DNA of 64,000 bases from Sipunculus nudus (Eukaryota; Annelida; Sipuncula; Golfingiida; Sipunculidae): NCBI GenBank assembly GCA_026874595.1, contig CM049311.1, positions 4,689,676 through 4,753,675 on the forward strand. The letters are read 5' to 3'. Shown in pieces: positions 23,600 to 35,800 of this stretch (the first letter of the stretch is position 1; every line of letters starts with the position of its first letter). Under the pieces are notes generated by a model. That model was given only the letters and a program-made list of their open reading frames with translations. It did no database searches and was not told the DNA's origin. The translations under genes and the position numbers were made by a program.

Positions 23600-23822
23600 A
23601 TGTTTAAGAAGCCGAAAAGAAATTTTCGGTTGAAAGCCAGAGATGGCAATTCTGACGAAGAAAATGAGCCTCAAAAAGAGGAGGAAGATGTCGCTATGGA
23701 TACGGCGAGTAGCATGCAGGAAGGCACGGCTTCAGTAAAGAAAAAGAAGAAGAAAAAGCCTGATAAGACAACATCCAAGTCGTCCACACTCAGTTTCGGT
23801 GACGATTTGGACGAGGCAGATG
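23600..23822 (+). CDS. PAXBP1: PAXBP1 exon 1 (start codon, charged N-terminus)
   Basis: Encodes MFKKPKRNFRLKARDG, then acidic stretches, a poly-Lys nuclear-localisation-like segment and a STLSFGDDLDEAD motif matching the vertebrate ASLLSFQDEEE. Ends in phase 1 at GTAAGT. The start codon is the first in-frame ATG, 20-30 bp after a CGCCATTTT motif. Confidence 0.93.
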
Positions 23823-26800
23823 GTAAGTTTATATAAATCTGTTTCGTTATTCTTGTAGAATGATCTGCTTTGATGAGTGAAATGATCACTTGTTAATGTG
23901 CATGTCATTCGTGTATTTTTTCCTTCATTCTGAGCGGGATTCACGTGAGCATTTCACAGTGTCCCCGTCGAGTTTGGCCAGGTGCGAGTTTTACCTTTTT
24001 TAAGGAACTACATTCAAGACACTATAGTTCAGACTAAATCATGGACGTTGGATGCCAAGTTGGATGCAGAGCCAGACGTCAATCCATTATTGTGTCAATC
24101 TCCAATTTCATCTTACATACCAGCAAACAGGAGAGTAAAAACATTTGTTTATTTTCAGTTTTTTTTTTTATTGGTGAATATGTGAAACATTTCTTGCCAA
24201 ATTAACAACTGTGATGTAATCACATTATTAATGCATAAATGGTAAAATATTACGTGTTATAAAATCAATGTATTCAAAAATGCAGTCTTGTATATTAACT
24301 GAGAGTGGACTTACAGATTATTTTGCATGTTCGGAAGGTACCCGGCAAGGTTGTATGATAAGTCCTTTATTATTTTCTTTATTTATTAATGAGTATTGTA
24401 ACATGTTAGATGGAAGCGATTGTCAGGGGATATAAGTAAATGGAAATCTCTCAAATTTAATGACATTGTTATTTGCAGATGATATGGTTAATTGTGGGGA
24501 TACTGTAGGTAGACTTCAGCAACAGATTGATCTCTTACAAAAGTTTAGTGAAAATTATGGTTTCAAAATTAATACAGATAAAACTAAGATTATGGTTTTT
24601 AGGAAAGGTGGTCCCTTACAAAAAGTAGAAAAATGGTATTTAAAAGGTAAACAGTTAGAAGTGGTTCCATACTACAAATATCTTGGTATTATTTTCTCCA
24701 CAAAATTGTCTTGGTCAAAAACACAACAACAGCAGGTTTTACAAGCAAACAAAGCTGTATGCATGATTAAAACATTCAGCAAAAAGTGTAAATATGTAAG
24801 TACAAAACATCTCTTTTATTTATTTGATCAAATGGTAGTGCCAATATTAACATATGGATGTGAGTTGTGGGGTTTTAAAAAATCAGAAACTATAGAGAGA
24901 GTACAGTACAAATTCTGCAAACAAATTTTAAATGTAGGTCAGAATACTCCTAATGCAGCAGCATTAGGAGAATGTGGCAGATTTCCTTTGTTTGTAACTT
25001 GCTTATTGCGTTGTATTAAGTATTGGATTAAACTTTTGCATATGCCAGAACATAGATATCAGAAACAGGTGTACAATATGTTGATGAATTTAGATAACAG
25101 TGGTAAATCAAATTGGGTATCTGAAGTAAGAACATTGTTGTTCCAGTCTGGTTTTGGATATGTATGGATGGCACAGTACATTGGAGATGTGAATTATTTT
25201 ATGAAAGAAGTTGAAATGAGAATAAAAGATATGGCCATTCAAAATTGGCATGGTGATATTGAATTGTGCAGTAAACTCTACTATTATGGTACTTTTAAAT
25301 CTATGCTCACTCTAGAAAAATATGTTGATTGTATCCCAAATAAACAACACCGTCAAGCACTTGCTAAACTTCAATGTTCAAATCATGAATTAGCTATAGA
25401 AATGGGCCGCCATAAAAACATTTCTTGTGAAGAAAGGATCTGTAAATATTGTTTATGCTATGGATTCAATATTGTTGAGGATGAAGCTCACTTTCTGCAA
25501 GAGTGTAAATTATATCACGGTTTGAGGTTAAAATATATTAGACAAGACTTGCATTATCCAAGTGAACAAAATTTTATAAAATTATTTAATTTAGATAATC
25601 CATTTGAAATATCAAAAGTTGCTGCATATGTGTTTAATTCGTTTTTGAGGAGACGGAAAATGATAGATGGTTAAATTATGTATTTTAAAAAGTACTCACT
25701 GTTGACAGCACAATAGATTCATTGTGTACTTAGGTGTGCAATAACGTTACATGTGTTTATGGCACGATTGATTAGTCATTTTAAGACTGTTACTTAACAT
25801 TATATTGTTGTAATTTTTTAACTGACTGTTTATTGAAATGTAATTATGTTTATCCTCACAGATGATGGCAAAACAGATTTATATGTATGTAGGTATGCAG
25901 TTCTGTTACTTGAGTTAATGGCAGTGTTTACTAGAAAATATGACTGCTACCTTCCATTGGATTGATGTACTTGTAAAATTGAATATTTATTGAAATGTTT
26001 GGAACTTTGGGCCTGAGGCCTTTTTCCTGAATAAAGTTCTGTTCTGTTCTATCAAAGAGTTCATAGTTAACTTATAATTTTGACTTGATATGCCCCAATA
26101 ACGATCATTGAGGTTTCAAAATAAAAAAAATTAAAGAAGCTGAAATAATTAAGATCCCTAGTATCATGAGGCTTCTTGGAAATGACAGTAAATGTAAATG
26201 TGTAGGTAACTGGATGATATAGGTGCTTGTAATATAATTTAAACGTGATTGTAGTGATAGTTTATAGCACTCATGGCTGCGCAAGATTATGTTCGGGTCA
26301 CATGTGAACTGCTGCGCCCCGATTTTGTTTTGACCTCTGACCTTTCCTCTGTGCTCTGCATCCTTTTGTGCGTCTGTTTCCACACATAAACCCACATATC
26401 TCGGGAACCATTTGACCGATCAGGAAAATTTTTTTTGCACAAATGTAGCCCTTGGAGAGCTTTATAACATACACATTAACTGGTGGTGCCACCTGCAACC
26501 ATGTTTGCACAGTGTCCATCTGTTCATCTGCCTTGGGTTAAAATCACTCATATCTCTGCAGTGACTTGACTAATTCACCTGAAATTCGGCATGCGTATAC
26601 ATCCTGGATAGCTTTTCTGATTTTATGACAGGTGGTGCCACCTACATTCACGTTTATGCTGCAGACATCCAAGCTCATATCTCGGGAACCGTTTGACCGA
26701 TTGGGCCAAAATTTTGCATGTGTATAGTTCTCATATAGCTCTTGATCATACGCAAAACTGGTGGCGCCACCTGCAGCCATTTTTGCACAGCTCCCGTCTG

Positions 26801-29800
26801 TTTGTCTGCCATGGGATAAAATCACTCATATCTCGGCAGTGGTTTGACATATATGCCTAAAATTTTGCAGGTTAATACATCCCCGACAGCTCTCTTGATT
26901 TTATGACAGGTGGCGCCACCTACATTCTAGTTTATGCAGCAGACATCCAAGCTCATATCTTGGGGACCGATTGGGCCAAAGTTTAGCATTTGTATAGTTC
27001 TCACATAGCTCTTTATCATACGCAAAACTGGTGGCGCCACCTGCAGCCATTTTTGCACAGCTCCCGTCTGTTTGTCTGCCATGGGATAAAATCACTCATA
27101 TCTCGGCAGTGGTTTGACTTATCTGCCTTAAATTTTGCATATGTATACAACTTGGACGGCTTTCTGGATTTTGTGGTAGGTGGCGCAACCTACATACACA
27201 ATTTGGCTGCAGACATCCATGCTAATATGCAACACTTCACTCTATTTCCCCTTGCCACTCAATCCATGCCTCACTTGACCGGTTTCACTCTGATTTAGGC
27301 GGATACACATAGTCGCTTGTCGACTACCCGTATTCTAGTTATATAATGCTGATGTCATCATGTCACAACCAAAATCAAATGACATGCCATGTTTGATTGG
27401 CTAGTGATGTGGAACAATGACTGTTCAAACATGCAATATCATGACAGAGATATATGGTAGTAGGACTAGATTATAGTGAAATCAGCAGTTTATGAAATAA
27501 TTTGGTCACCACAGTTTATATCGTCATACTGACTTTAGGATGGGGTTCAGAGAAGGGAAAAGTGAGGGCAGCACGAAGGTGGATGTAGAAATATTCTATT
27601 GTAATGTTTTTCATTTATATAAGAATATGAAAAGCTAAGAGGAAAGGGGCCCTCCCACTTGGTTATAGTAAAGTTCTAAATATACGATTGCAAACTAATA
27701 TTCTGACAAGACTGTCATGAAGAAAAACAGTAAAGTTTTGAGATACTGTGATATATATGAAAATTTACAGATGGACAGGCAAGTGGACAGAATGGACTAA
27801 TACCTTTATTTCACTTTCAACGGAATAATGCATTTAAGTTTATATATAAGCCTATTTTTTTTAAGCATATCCACTTTTTCCATTAAGAAGTTTTTATCTG
27901 AATCATTTTTTTTTATTTACAGGTTTTATAAATTTAAAAAATATTGAAAATATAAGTTAAAATATTAGAATTGTTGCAAAAGTTGCAATCATTATATATC
28001 CAGAGTAAAAAACTGAAACAATAAGTTTAAATATTAGAATTGTTGCAAAAGTTGCAATCATCATTTATCCAGAGTGTAGCTCATATTGGGTCATATTATG
28101 CATACACATATATTTTATTATTTTTAAATCATAAATGTTTAAACTGAATTTAAAAGAAAATAATGCCACAACATGGCATCTACAAGAATATTCCTTGAAT
28201 CACTATTAAAAAGTTTTGTACACTGGAGTTTTCAGTACATGCTTAATTTTATTCACCAAAATAAAATAAAAGATTCAGTAAATTTGATAAAATAAAACAT
28301 CTTTTCAAATAAAGTATACACACTGTTGGTTGAATGAGGGACAAACAATATCATTGTGCTAACTAGATATTTCTTGGCACCGCAGGTGCCATAGAATCGC
28401 CAGACAATTAATCCCACCCCCTTAAGAATAGGCCCCCCATCTTCAGCAACAATAAATATCAGACCACACTCATAGAAAAGGTCATTCTCATAGAAAAGGT
28501 CATGATCCAAATTTCAATATACATCATCCCCTAACCCATGTCTATGTATATGCAAAAAATCTGTCCATTAGTTTTTGACTTATAATGCTCACAGTACTGA
28601 TAAATGGCAATGATGGGGTATTAAACGGCACAAAACAAGTAAAAGAATAACAGGTGGCGCCACCTGTTTCCGGTACATGACAATACTTTCCAAGATCTTC
28701 CAACATGTTGATTTTTGGACCAATGCATGCATCCCTTATTGAGATATTAATGATTTTGTGTAATTTTCACCATATATGGCAATATTCAAGGTCAAGGCCA
28801 CTCTAATAGGAAAGGTCATGACCCCAATTTATATATACATTATCCCATAACCCATGTCTATGTATATGCATAATATGAAAGATATCTGTCCATTAGTTTT
28901 TGACTTATAATGCTCACAGGTTATAAATGTACTGATAAGTGGCAATGATGGGGTATTAAACGGCACGAAAACAAGTAAAAGAATAACAGGTGGCACCACC
29001 TGTTTCCGGTACATGACAACACTATCCAAGATCTTCGTTTAAGTTGATTTTTGGACCAATCAATGCATCCCTGATTGAGAAATTAATGATTTTGTGTGAT
29101 TTTCACCATATATGGCAATATTCAGGTCAAGGCCACTCATTGGAAAGGTCATGACCCCTATTCAAATAAACATTATCCTATAACCCATATCCATGTATAT
29201 GCATAATATGAAAGAAATTTGTCCATTAGTTTTTGACTTATAATGCTCACAGTACTGATAAATGGCAATGATGGGGTATTAAACGGCACAAAACAAGTAA
29301 AAGAATAACAGGTGGCGCCACCTGTTTCCGGTACATGACAATACTTTCCAAGATCTTCCAACATGTTGATTTTTGGACCAATGCATGCATCCCTTATTGA
29401 GATATTAATGATTTTGTGTAATTTTCACCATATATGGCAATATTCAAGATCAAGGCCACTCTAATAGGAAAGGTCATGACCCCAATTTATATATAAATCA
29501 TCCCATAACCCATGTCTATGTATATGCCTTATATGAAAGAAATCTGTCCATTAGTTTTTGACTTATAATGCTCACAGGTTATAAATGTACTGTTAAGTGG
29601 CAATGATGGGGTATTAAAGGGCACGAAAACAAGTAAAAGAATAACAGGTGGCGCCACCTGTTTCCGGTATATGACATTACTATCCAAGATCTTTGGTCAA
29701 GTTGATTTTTGGACCAATGCATGCATCCCTTATTGAGAAATTAATGATTTTGTGTGATTTTCACCATATATGGCAATATTCAAGGTCAAGGCCACTCTCA

Positions 29801-32800
29801 TAGGAAAGGTCATGACCCCAATTTAAATAAACATCATCCCATAACCCATATCTATGTATTTGCATAATATGAAAGAAATCTGTCCATTAGTTTTTGACTT
29901 ATAATGCTCACAGTACTGTCAAGTAGCAATTTTGGGGATATTAAACGGCATGAAAACAAGTAAAGAATAATAGGTGGCGCCACCAGTTTCTGGAACATGA
30001 CAACCCTGTCCATGATCTTCGATCAACTTGATTTTGGGATCAATCCATGCAAGTTTTTTTGAGATACTTAAGAATTTGTGTGATTTTCCCCAAAATTGAA
30101 CTTATTCAAGGTCAAGGTCACTCTCCTAGTTGAGGTCATGACCTCATTTTAAATAGGCGTCGTCCTCTCACCCATATCTATACATATACCAAGTTTGGTA
30201 AAGATCCGTGAAATATTTTTTGAGTTATTGTGTCCAAAAGAAATCTCTGCGGCGGCAGCGGCGGCGCAACCGTGCCTAAACCATAGTAGCTCCAGACTAT
30301 GTCTGGCAATACAATTACTATCCCAGTTTCAATTTATTACTGGAATTAATAGTCAATGTCACACCTGGTGAAGTTTTTACTCTTCTGAAGTAAGGAATAG
30401 AACGAAGTCCTATTGACCCAATTTTTGGCATGGTAGGAGATTATGGGGACATCTAACTGACTTATAGTCAGCTGAGCTAACTACTGCCGAGATATGAGTG
30501 ATTTTATCCCATGGCAGACAAACAGACGGGAGCTGTGCAAAAATGGCTGCAGGTGGCGCCACCAGTTTTGCGTATGATAAAGAGCTATGTGAGAACTATA
30601 CAAATGCTAAACTTTGGCCCAATCGGTCCCCAAGATATGAGCTTGGATGTCTGCTGCATAAACTAGAATGTAGGTGGCGCCACCTGTCATAAAATCAAGA
30701 GAGCTGTCGGGGATGTATTAACCTGCAAAATTTTAGGCAGATATGTCAAACCACTGCCGAGATATGAGTGATTTTATCCCATGGCAGACAAACAGAGGGG
30801 AGCTATGCAAAAATGGCTGCAGGTGGCGCCACAAGTTTTGCGTATGATAAAGAGCTATGTGAGATCTATACACATGCAAAATTTTGGCCCAATCGGTCAA
30901 ATGGTTCCTGAGATATGAGCTTGGATGTCTGCAGCGTAAACGTGAATGTAGGTGGCGCCACCTGTCACAAAATCAGAAAAGCTATCCAGGATGTATATGC
31001 ATGCAAAATTTCAGGTGAATTAGTCAAACCACTGCAGAGATATGAGTGATTTTAACCCAAAGCAGACGAACAGATGGACACTGTGCAAACATGGTTGCGG
31101 GTGGCGCCACCATTTTTTGTGTATGTTATAAAGCTCTCCAAGGGCTACATTTGAGCAAAAAAAATTTCCTGATCGGTCAAACGGTTCCCGAGATATTTTG
31201 GTTTATGTGTGGAAACAGACGCACCAACGGACGCAGAGCCCAGAGGAAAGGTCAGAGGTCAAAACAAAATGGGGGCGCAGCAGTTCACATGTGACCCGAA
31301 CATAATCCCGGGTTTCGTAAAATTCCGCCCAGCGGTTACGGAGGAGTTCTCCGGACACATGCGTGGCGGCGGCGGCAGAGGGCTGAAAACATAGTATCCG
31401 CAAAACTCTGTTTTGACAGATACAATTAGTCCTTTATAAAGATTCAAGGTGGCTTGTATTGGCTACATTCACAACTTTTGATGGCAATTTTATTCATAAA
31501 CATTAACTCAATACGGCACAGTGTGAAAGAGTACCTTCTATTAAATATTTCTTTCTTGATAACCAGTGTATAAACAAGAGGTACCAGCTGTCAATCAACT
31601 GTCACATTTGGTAATAGCTGTGACAACCCAACTCAGTAGGCAATTGGATAGTTGGGCTGGTAAGCATACTTGAGTCGTGATACAAGTAACACAAAGGAAT
31701 GTATCGCAGTGGTCTTGCAACAGATTGCATTCATAAATCGTAAACGGCCCATAATCTCAGTATTATGCTAAGAATGATGAATAAAACACAAGTATACGTG
31801 TGAGCTCACAGCCTAAACTGAAACACCATCTCCATAGACACGGGTCATTTTCTGTATCGCCTGCAAGCTGCCTGGGTCCTGTAATCCGTGCGACCCATGC
31901 TTGTGTTCATGTGGTCATAAATTCAACAAACATGCCGAGGGGGTTACCAATGTGCTGGGTTAAGCAAGAACTTTTCTCGCTCATATTAGGTATTATTATA
32001 CAAAAAATGCTAACAATTGGTCTGGTTTATGTTGATTGACAGTATACCTATAGGCCAAGAAGCGTTGTCAGAAAAGACAAAAATATTTGCATCATCATAA
32101 GGCATTATAATGCGTTCCTCAGACCTAGATGTAATGAAAATCTGGCACAGTAATCTGGTCGTAATGCCAGAGGGTTGATATGACCCTGATATGGTAGTTA
32201 ATGCAAAAAAAAATGTTAGCAGTAAAATAAAGTACCGTTAACTGGTTGAAGGATAAAAATGTATTAAAAGAATTACAAATTTTGCTGGAAGTGTAAAAAA
32301 AAGGAAATCTATACATCATAACATATTTTCTGTCCGACAAGGGGAATTGGTTGCATGTAGAACAGAGTCAAACATGAACTACTCTGAGCAGTAAAACTGC
32401 CAGAAACTTGTGAACAAACTTTATTATGGGAATGATAGGGAAAAACTCCTCCAGTCAAAATGTAGTCGTAGAAATTAAATTAAAAATCATGAAAAGAAAG
32501 TACCACAGGGGTCATGAGGTGAAGGGAAGCTGGGTAAACAAAAATGAAATGTTCATGGTGGTGGTTCCTTGCCAAACCAAAGAGGCTGTAAGCATATCAA
32601 GGTAGGATCGATCAAATACAGTAACAATAGAAGAGGCTTAGAGCTATGAGTGTTTAAAAGACCCTGGTTACTAAGACCTGCACATTCAATCACAGCATAG
32701 ATTAAAAAAAAAAAGATAGTCAGCCTCAGCATTTCAGTCATGTGATCAGAAGCACTAGATACAATTAACCACACAAGCTGTAAAGTAGACTATGATCAAT

Positions 32801-35800
32801 AAGCTGGTGACCCAGGTTCAATATCTGGCAGGGCTATGAAAGTAGGTTATAGTGACCTGTCTAAGGTCAATGGTTTTCTCTGGGTTTTCCTGTTTTCTCC
32901 ACCCTTTACCAACTACTAAAGGCCAGCAGCCCACCATGGAGTGTACCTTGTATAGTTATTGTATAACTAGTTGTACAATTCTTGTCCTTTATATATTATG
33001 TATTACAGGCCATAAAAATGGCAGACTGTCGTGTCAAACTGACTGTACAGTTAATGTCAGTTCTCCATATATTACATGTTTACTTTGGTAGGTGAAGTTT
33101 TCAAAGTGAAGAAATCAAGTCATAGCAGACGTATTGCAAAACAGCTGAAGAAACAGAGCCTTAAGTTAAAGAGAGAGGAAGAGGGAACCGAGGAGGATGG
33201 TTCTACCAGCCCCAAACTGCCGATACCCCAGCAATACTCAGAACAAGCCCTGAAGGTGAGATCAAAGCCATTGGCAGAAATGTTGCCAGTGTTCATTAAT
33301 TTACAGATCTCTCTATACCTTGTGGCACAGTAATGTCTGCCACCTGTTTGAGAGAAAGTTCAGCTTGTCATTAAGAATGAAATTGGCTCAAAATTATCTT
33401 GTATTGTTGGCTATAAATTTGTGTTTGAATTCTGCAAAAAAAAATTTGACTTTGGAGATTATTTTACTTATCTCCCAGTGGTTTAACCTGATAAAACTCC
33501 CAACCCTGCTCCTTTCCTGTACCCATACCTTCAGAAAGTGATCTTTGGAGGATTTTTTAGCTACATACTTTCACAATGCAAAATGAAATTGTTTCACCCT
33601 CTGTAAGACCTTTTTGGACCTTTTTAAATACGTTGTGATTTGACATAGATGTTAAACATGACTGCTTGTTGGTTATATGAGTAGATCCATTTGCAAGCTA
33701 TAAAAATACTTGTTTTATCCCATAACACTCATATTTCATTACCTGTTCATTGTTGTTCTGGTGTGAATGGATAAATAGTATTTTCTGTTATAATGATCCC
33801 TATAAATAAACCTGCAGCCTTGACTTAGACAAGAAGAAACATCATCAGTTCTGTGTGTGGGTCATCTTCATGGTTATAATCCAGAGTTTTCAGAAAGGTG
33901 TTGAGCAGAATTGGAGATTTTTAGAATATAAACTCCTCAGCTTTATTTTTGGGGTTATTAGGAATTGAAGAAAGCACAAGATGAAGCTAACGGTAAGGTC
34001 GAAGGTCGTGATGGAGACACTGACTCTGAAGATGACGAGGATGAACCATCCACAGCTGTCAGGAACATACTGGAAAGTAAGTCATTATAATCACAATTTT
34101 TTGGTAGTTGTGTTTCTTAAGGTTTTTTAAAATGGCCTATATTACAATTTTAACACAAATTATAAACAGAAGTTATATTCTGTAATATACACATGATGTA
34201 TAATTTTAGAAAAATTTAGGGTTATATGATGAAAGGTTATGTTCTTTGAGAGTCAATGTGTCAACTTTATCAGCTCAAATTTTTATCTTCCCGCCATAAC
34301 TTGATGCATGACATTGATGAGTCACCAAGAAAACGTTGCATTTTACAAGCTATAAGTAAGCATTTCTGGTCATAACATATCAAATATATTTTTCTCAAAC
34401 ATAAAAAGTCTTATTCTTTTAAAGTACAAATTTCTCCTTATAAAAGAAGAATCAAAGTTTGGAACATTACATCCTTTAAACAACATCCTTTAAAAATACT
34501 TTAAATGCACAGTTACTAATTTTCTGACCCAACTCTTACACTGAAGCTAAGACAGGTTTAAAATTAAAAAAGGTGAGCAGCAGTTACCTTTATGGTGATC
34601 CCATGCATGTATTTCATGAGTGAAAATGTAACAGAGAGCCTTTCCTGGTGGTTTCAGGGTGAACTAAATCACCCTCATGCCTGAGAGACCTTGATTCTAG
34701 TTTGGATTTGTATTTTAAAGGTGGTGGGATCCCCGATGCTGCCATGATTCACATGGCGCGCAAAAGACGACAGATGGCAAGAGAAATGGGAGACTTCATT
34801 CCTGTGGATGATACTGTCAGGGTTGAAAATGCCAAATCCAGACTCATCAGGTAAGTGTCCCAAAAAGAAAACTGCAGCTTACCTCAGCACCGTAGGTGGA
34901 GTGATTTGTATACTGCCTACTGAGCCAGGTCACTTGGGCTTTTATCCAGAGTCTCAATATAAGTTTAGAGATAGTAATAATAATAAAGAAACTGCTGTAT
35001 CCTATTTTATTTTCACAATTGGGTTAAAAAAAAACTGAATTTGGAAGGTTTGATTACCCATGAAATACCTTTTTTTTTGTACCATCTGCATGTTTATTTA
35101 GCAAGGGATACAGGTCAGGAGTTACAACTAGCATTCTCTGTATAATATAAAGTTCTGTTTTTTGCACCTTTCTTAAATAAATCACTCTACAACTGAAACA
35201 TTTTCCTTTTTTTACAAGTAAATAAGAATAAGAAAGGAGAGTCTTTGGATATATGTTTCCTACTGATCTGGCTGCAATAACATGAAGTAACCCAATCCCA
35301 TGTGTCTATAACCCAGTCTCAGTGTGGTGTCAGTTAAAATTAACTGGTCTTTTTTTTTTAGAGTATGCCAAAAACATAAAAATCAAACAGTCTGTAATTG
35401 ATGCTGCCTGAGATAAATTGACCACAACCAATTATAGTAAACTAAACTATCTGTTAATTCATCAATTAGTGTGTTCATCACTAATCGACCTCTGCACATG
35501 ATTTTATAATTCTATAACCTGTTGTCCATAAGGCATTGGCTAAAACTGTTTTATACAGGGAGGATGACAATGATATAAGTGATGAAGATGAACGTGTCAA
35601 CTTCTCCATCAACAAGAAAGAGGAGGAACTACGCAAGATGCAGGATACCTTCCTGGCTGCAGAACATGGTAATGTTGTACTTAAACACCCCCACTCCTCT
35701 CTCTTACACACACATATTTAACATTCACAGTGAGAAAAATTAAAAGGAAAAATAAATTTCAAGATGACGATTTTGCATAGAGTCAGTTCTTTATTTGAAA

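Larger units (their letters stand above)
27530..30478 (-). mobile_element. Repeat element family C, copy C2 (internally deleted, interrupted by Helitron-like B)
   Basis: 27530-28362 and 30315-30399 are collinear with 16879-17730 of C1. The fragment at about 30400-30478 matches the C1 end (about 19205-19260 and the GTCAGCTGAGCTAA end). C2 is therefore an internally deleted relative of C1, interrupted by element B. It also has a 69-bp tandem duplication at 27944-28080 that is single in C1. Its other terminus was not found. Confidence 0.72.

Noticed and set aside
23671-23944. Two antisense open frames over PAXBP1 exon 1
   Set aside because: Shadows of the Lys- and Glu-rich exon 1 on the other strand.
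26901-30692. Two identical 64-codon frames, 27095-26901 (minus) and 30498-30692 (plus), and related frames in A1, A2 and A3
   Set aside because: Identity comes from the inverted copies of Helitron-like family A. The frames end at non-equivalent places in different monomers and show no domain.
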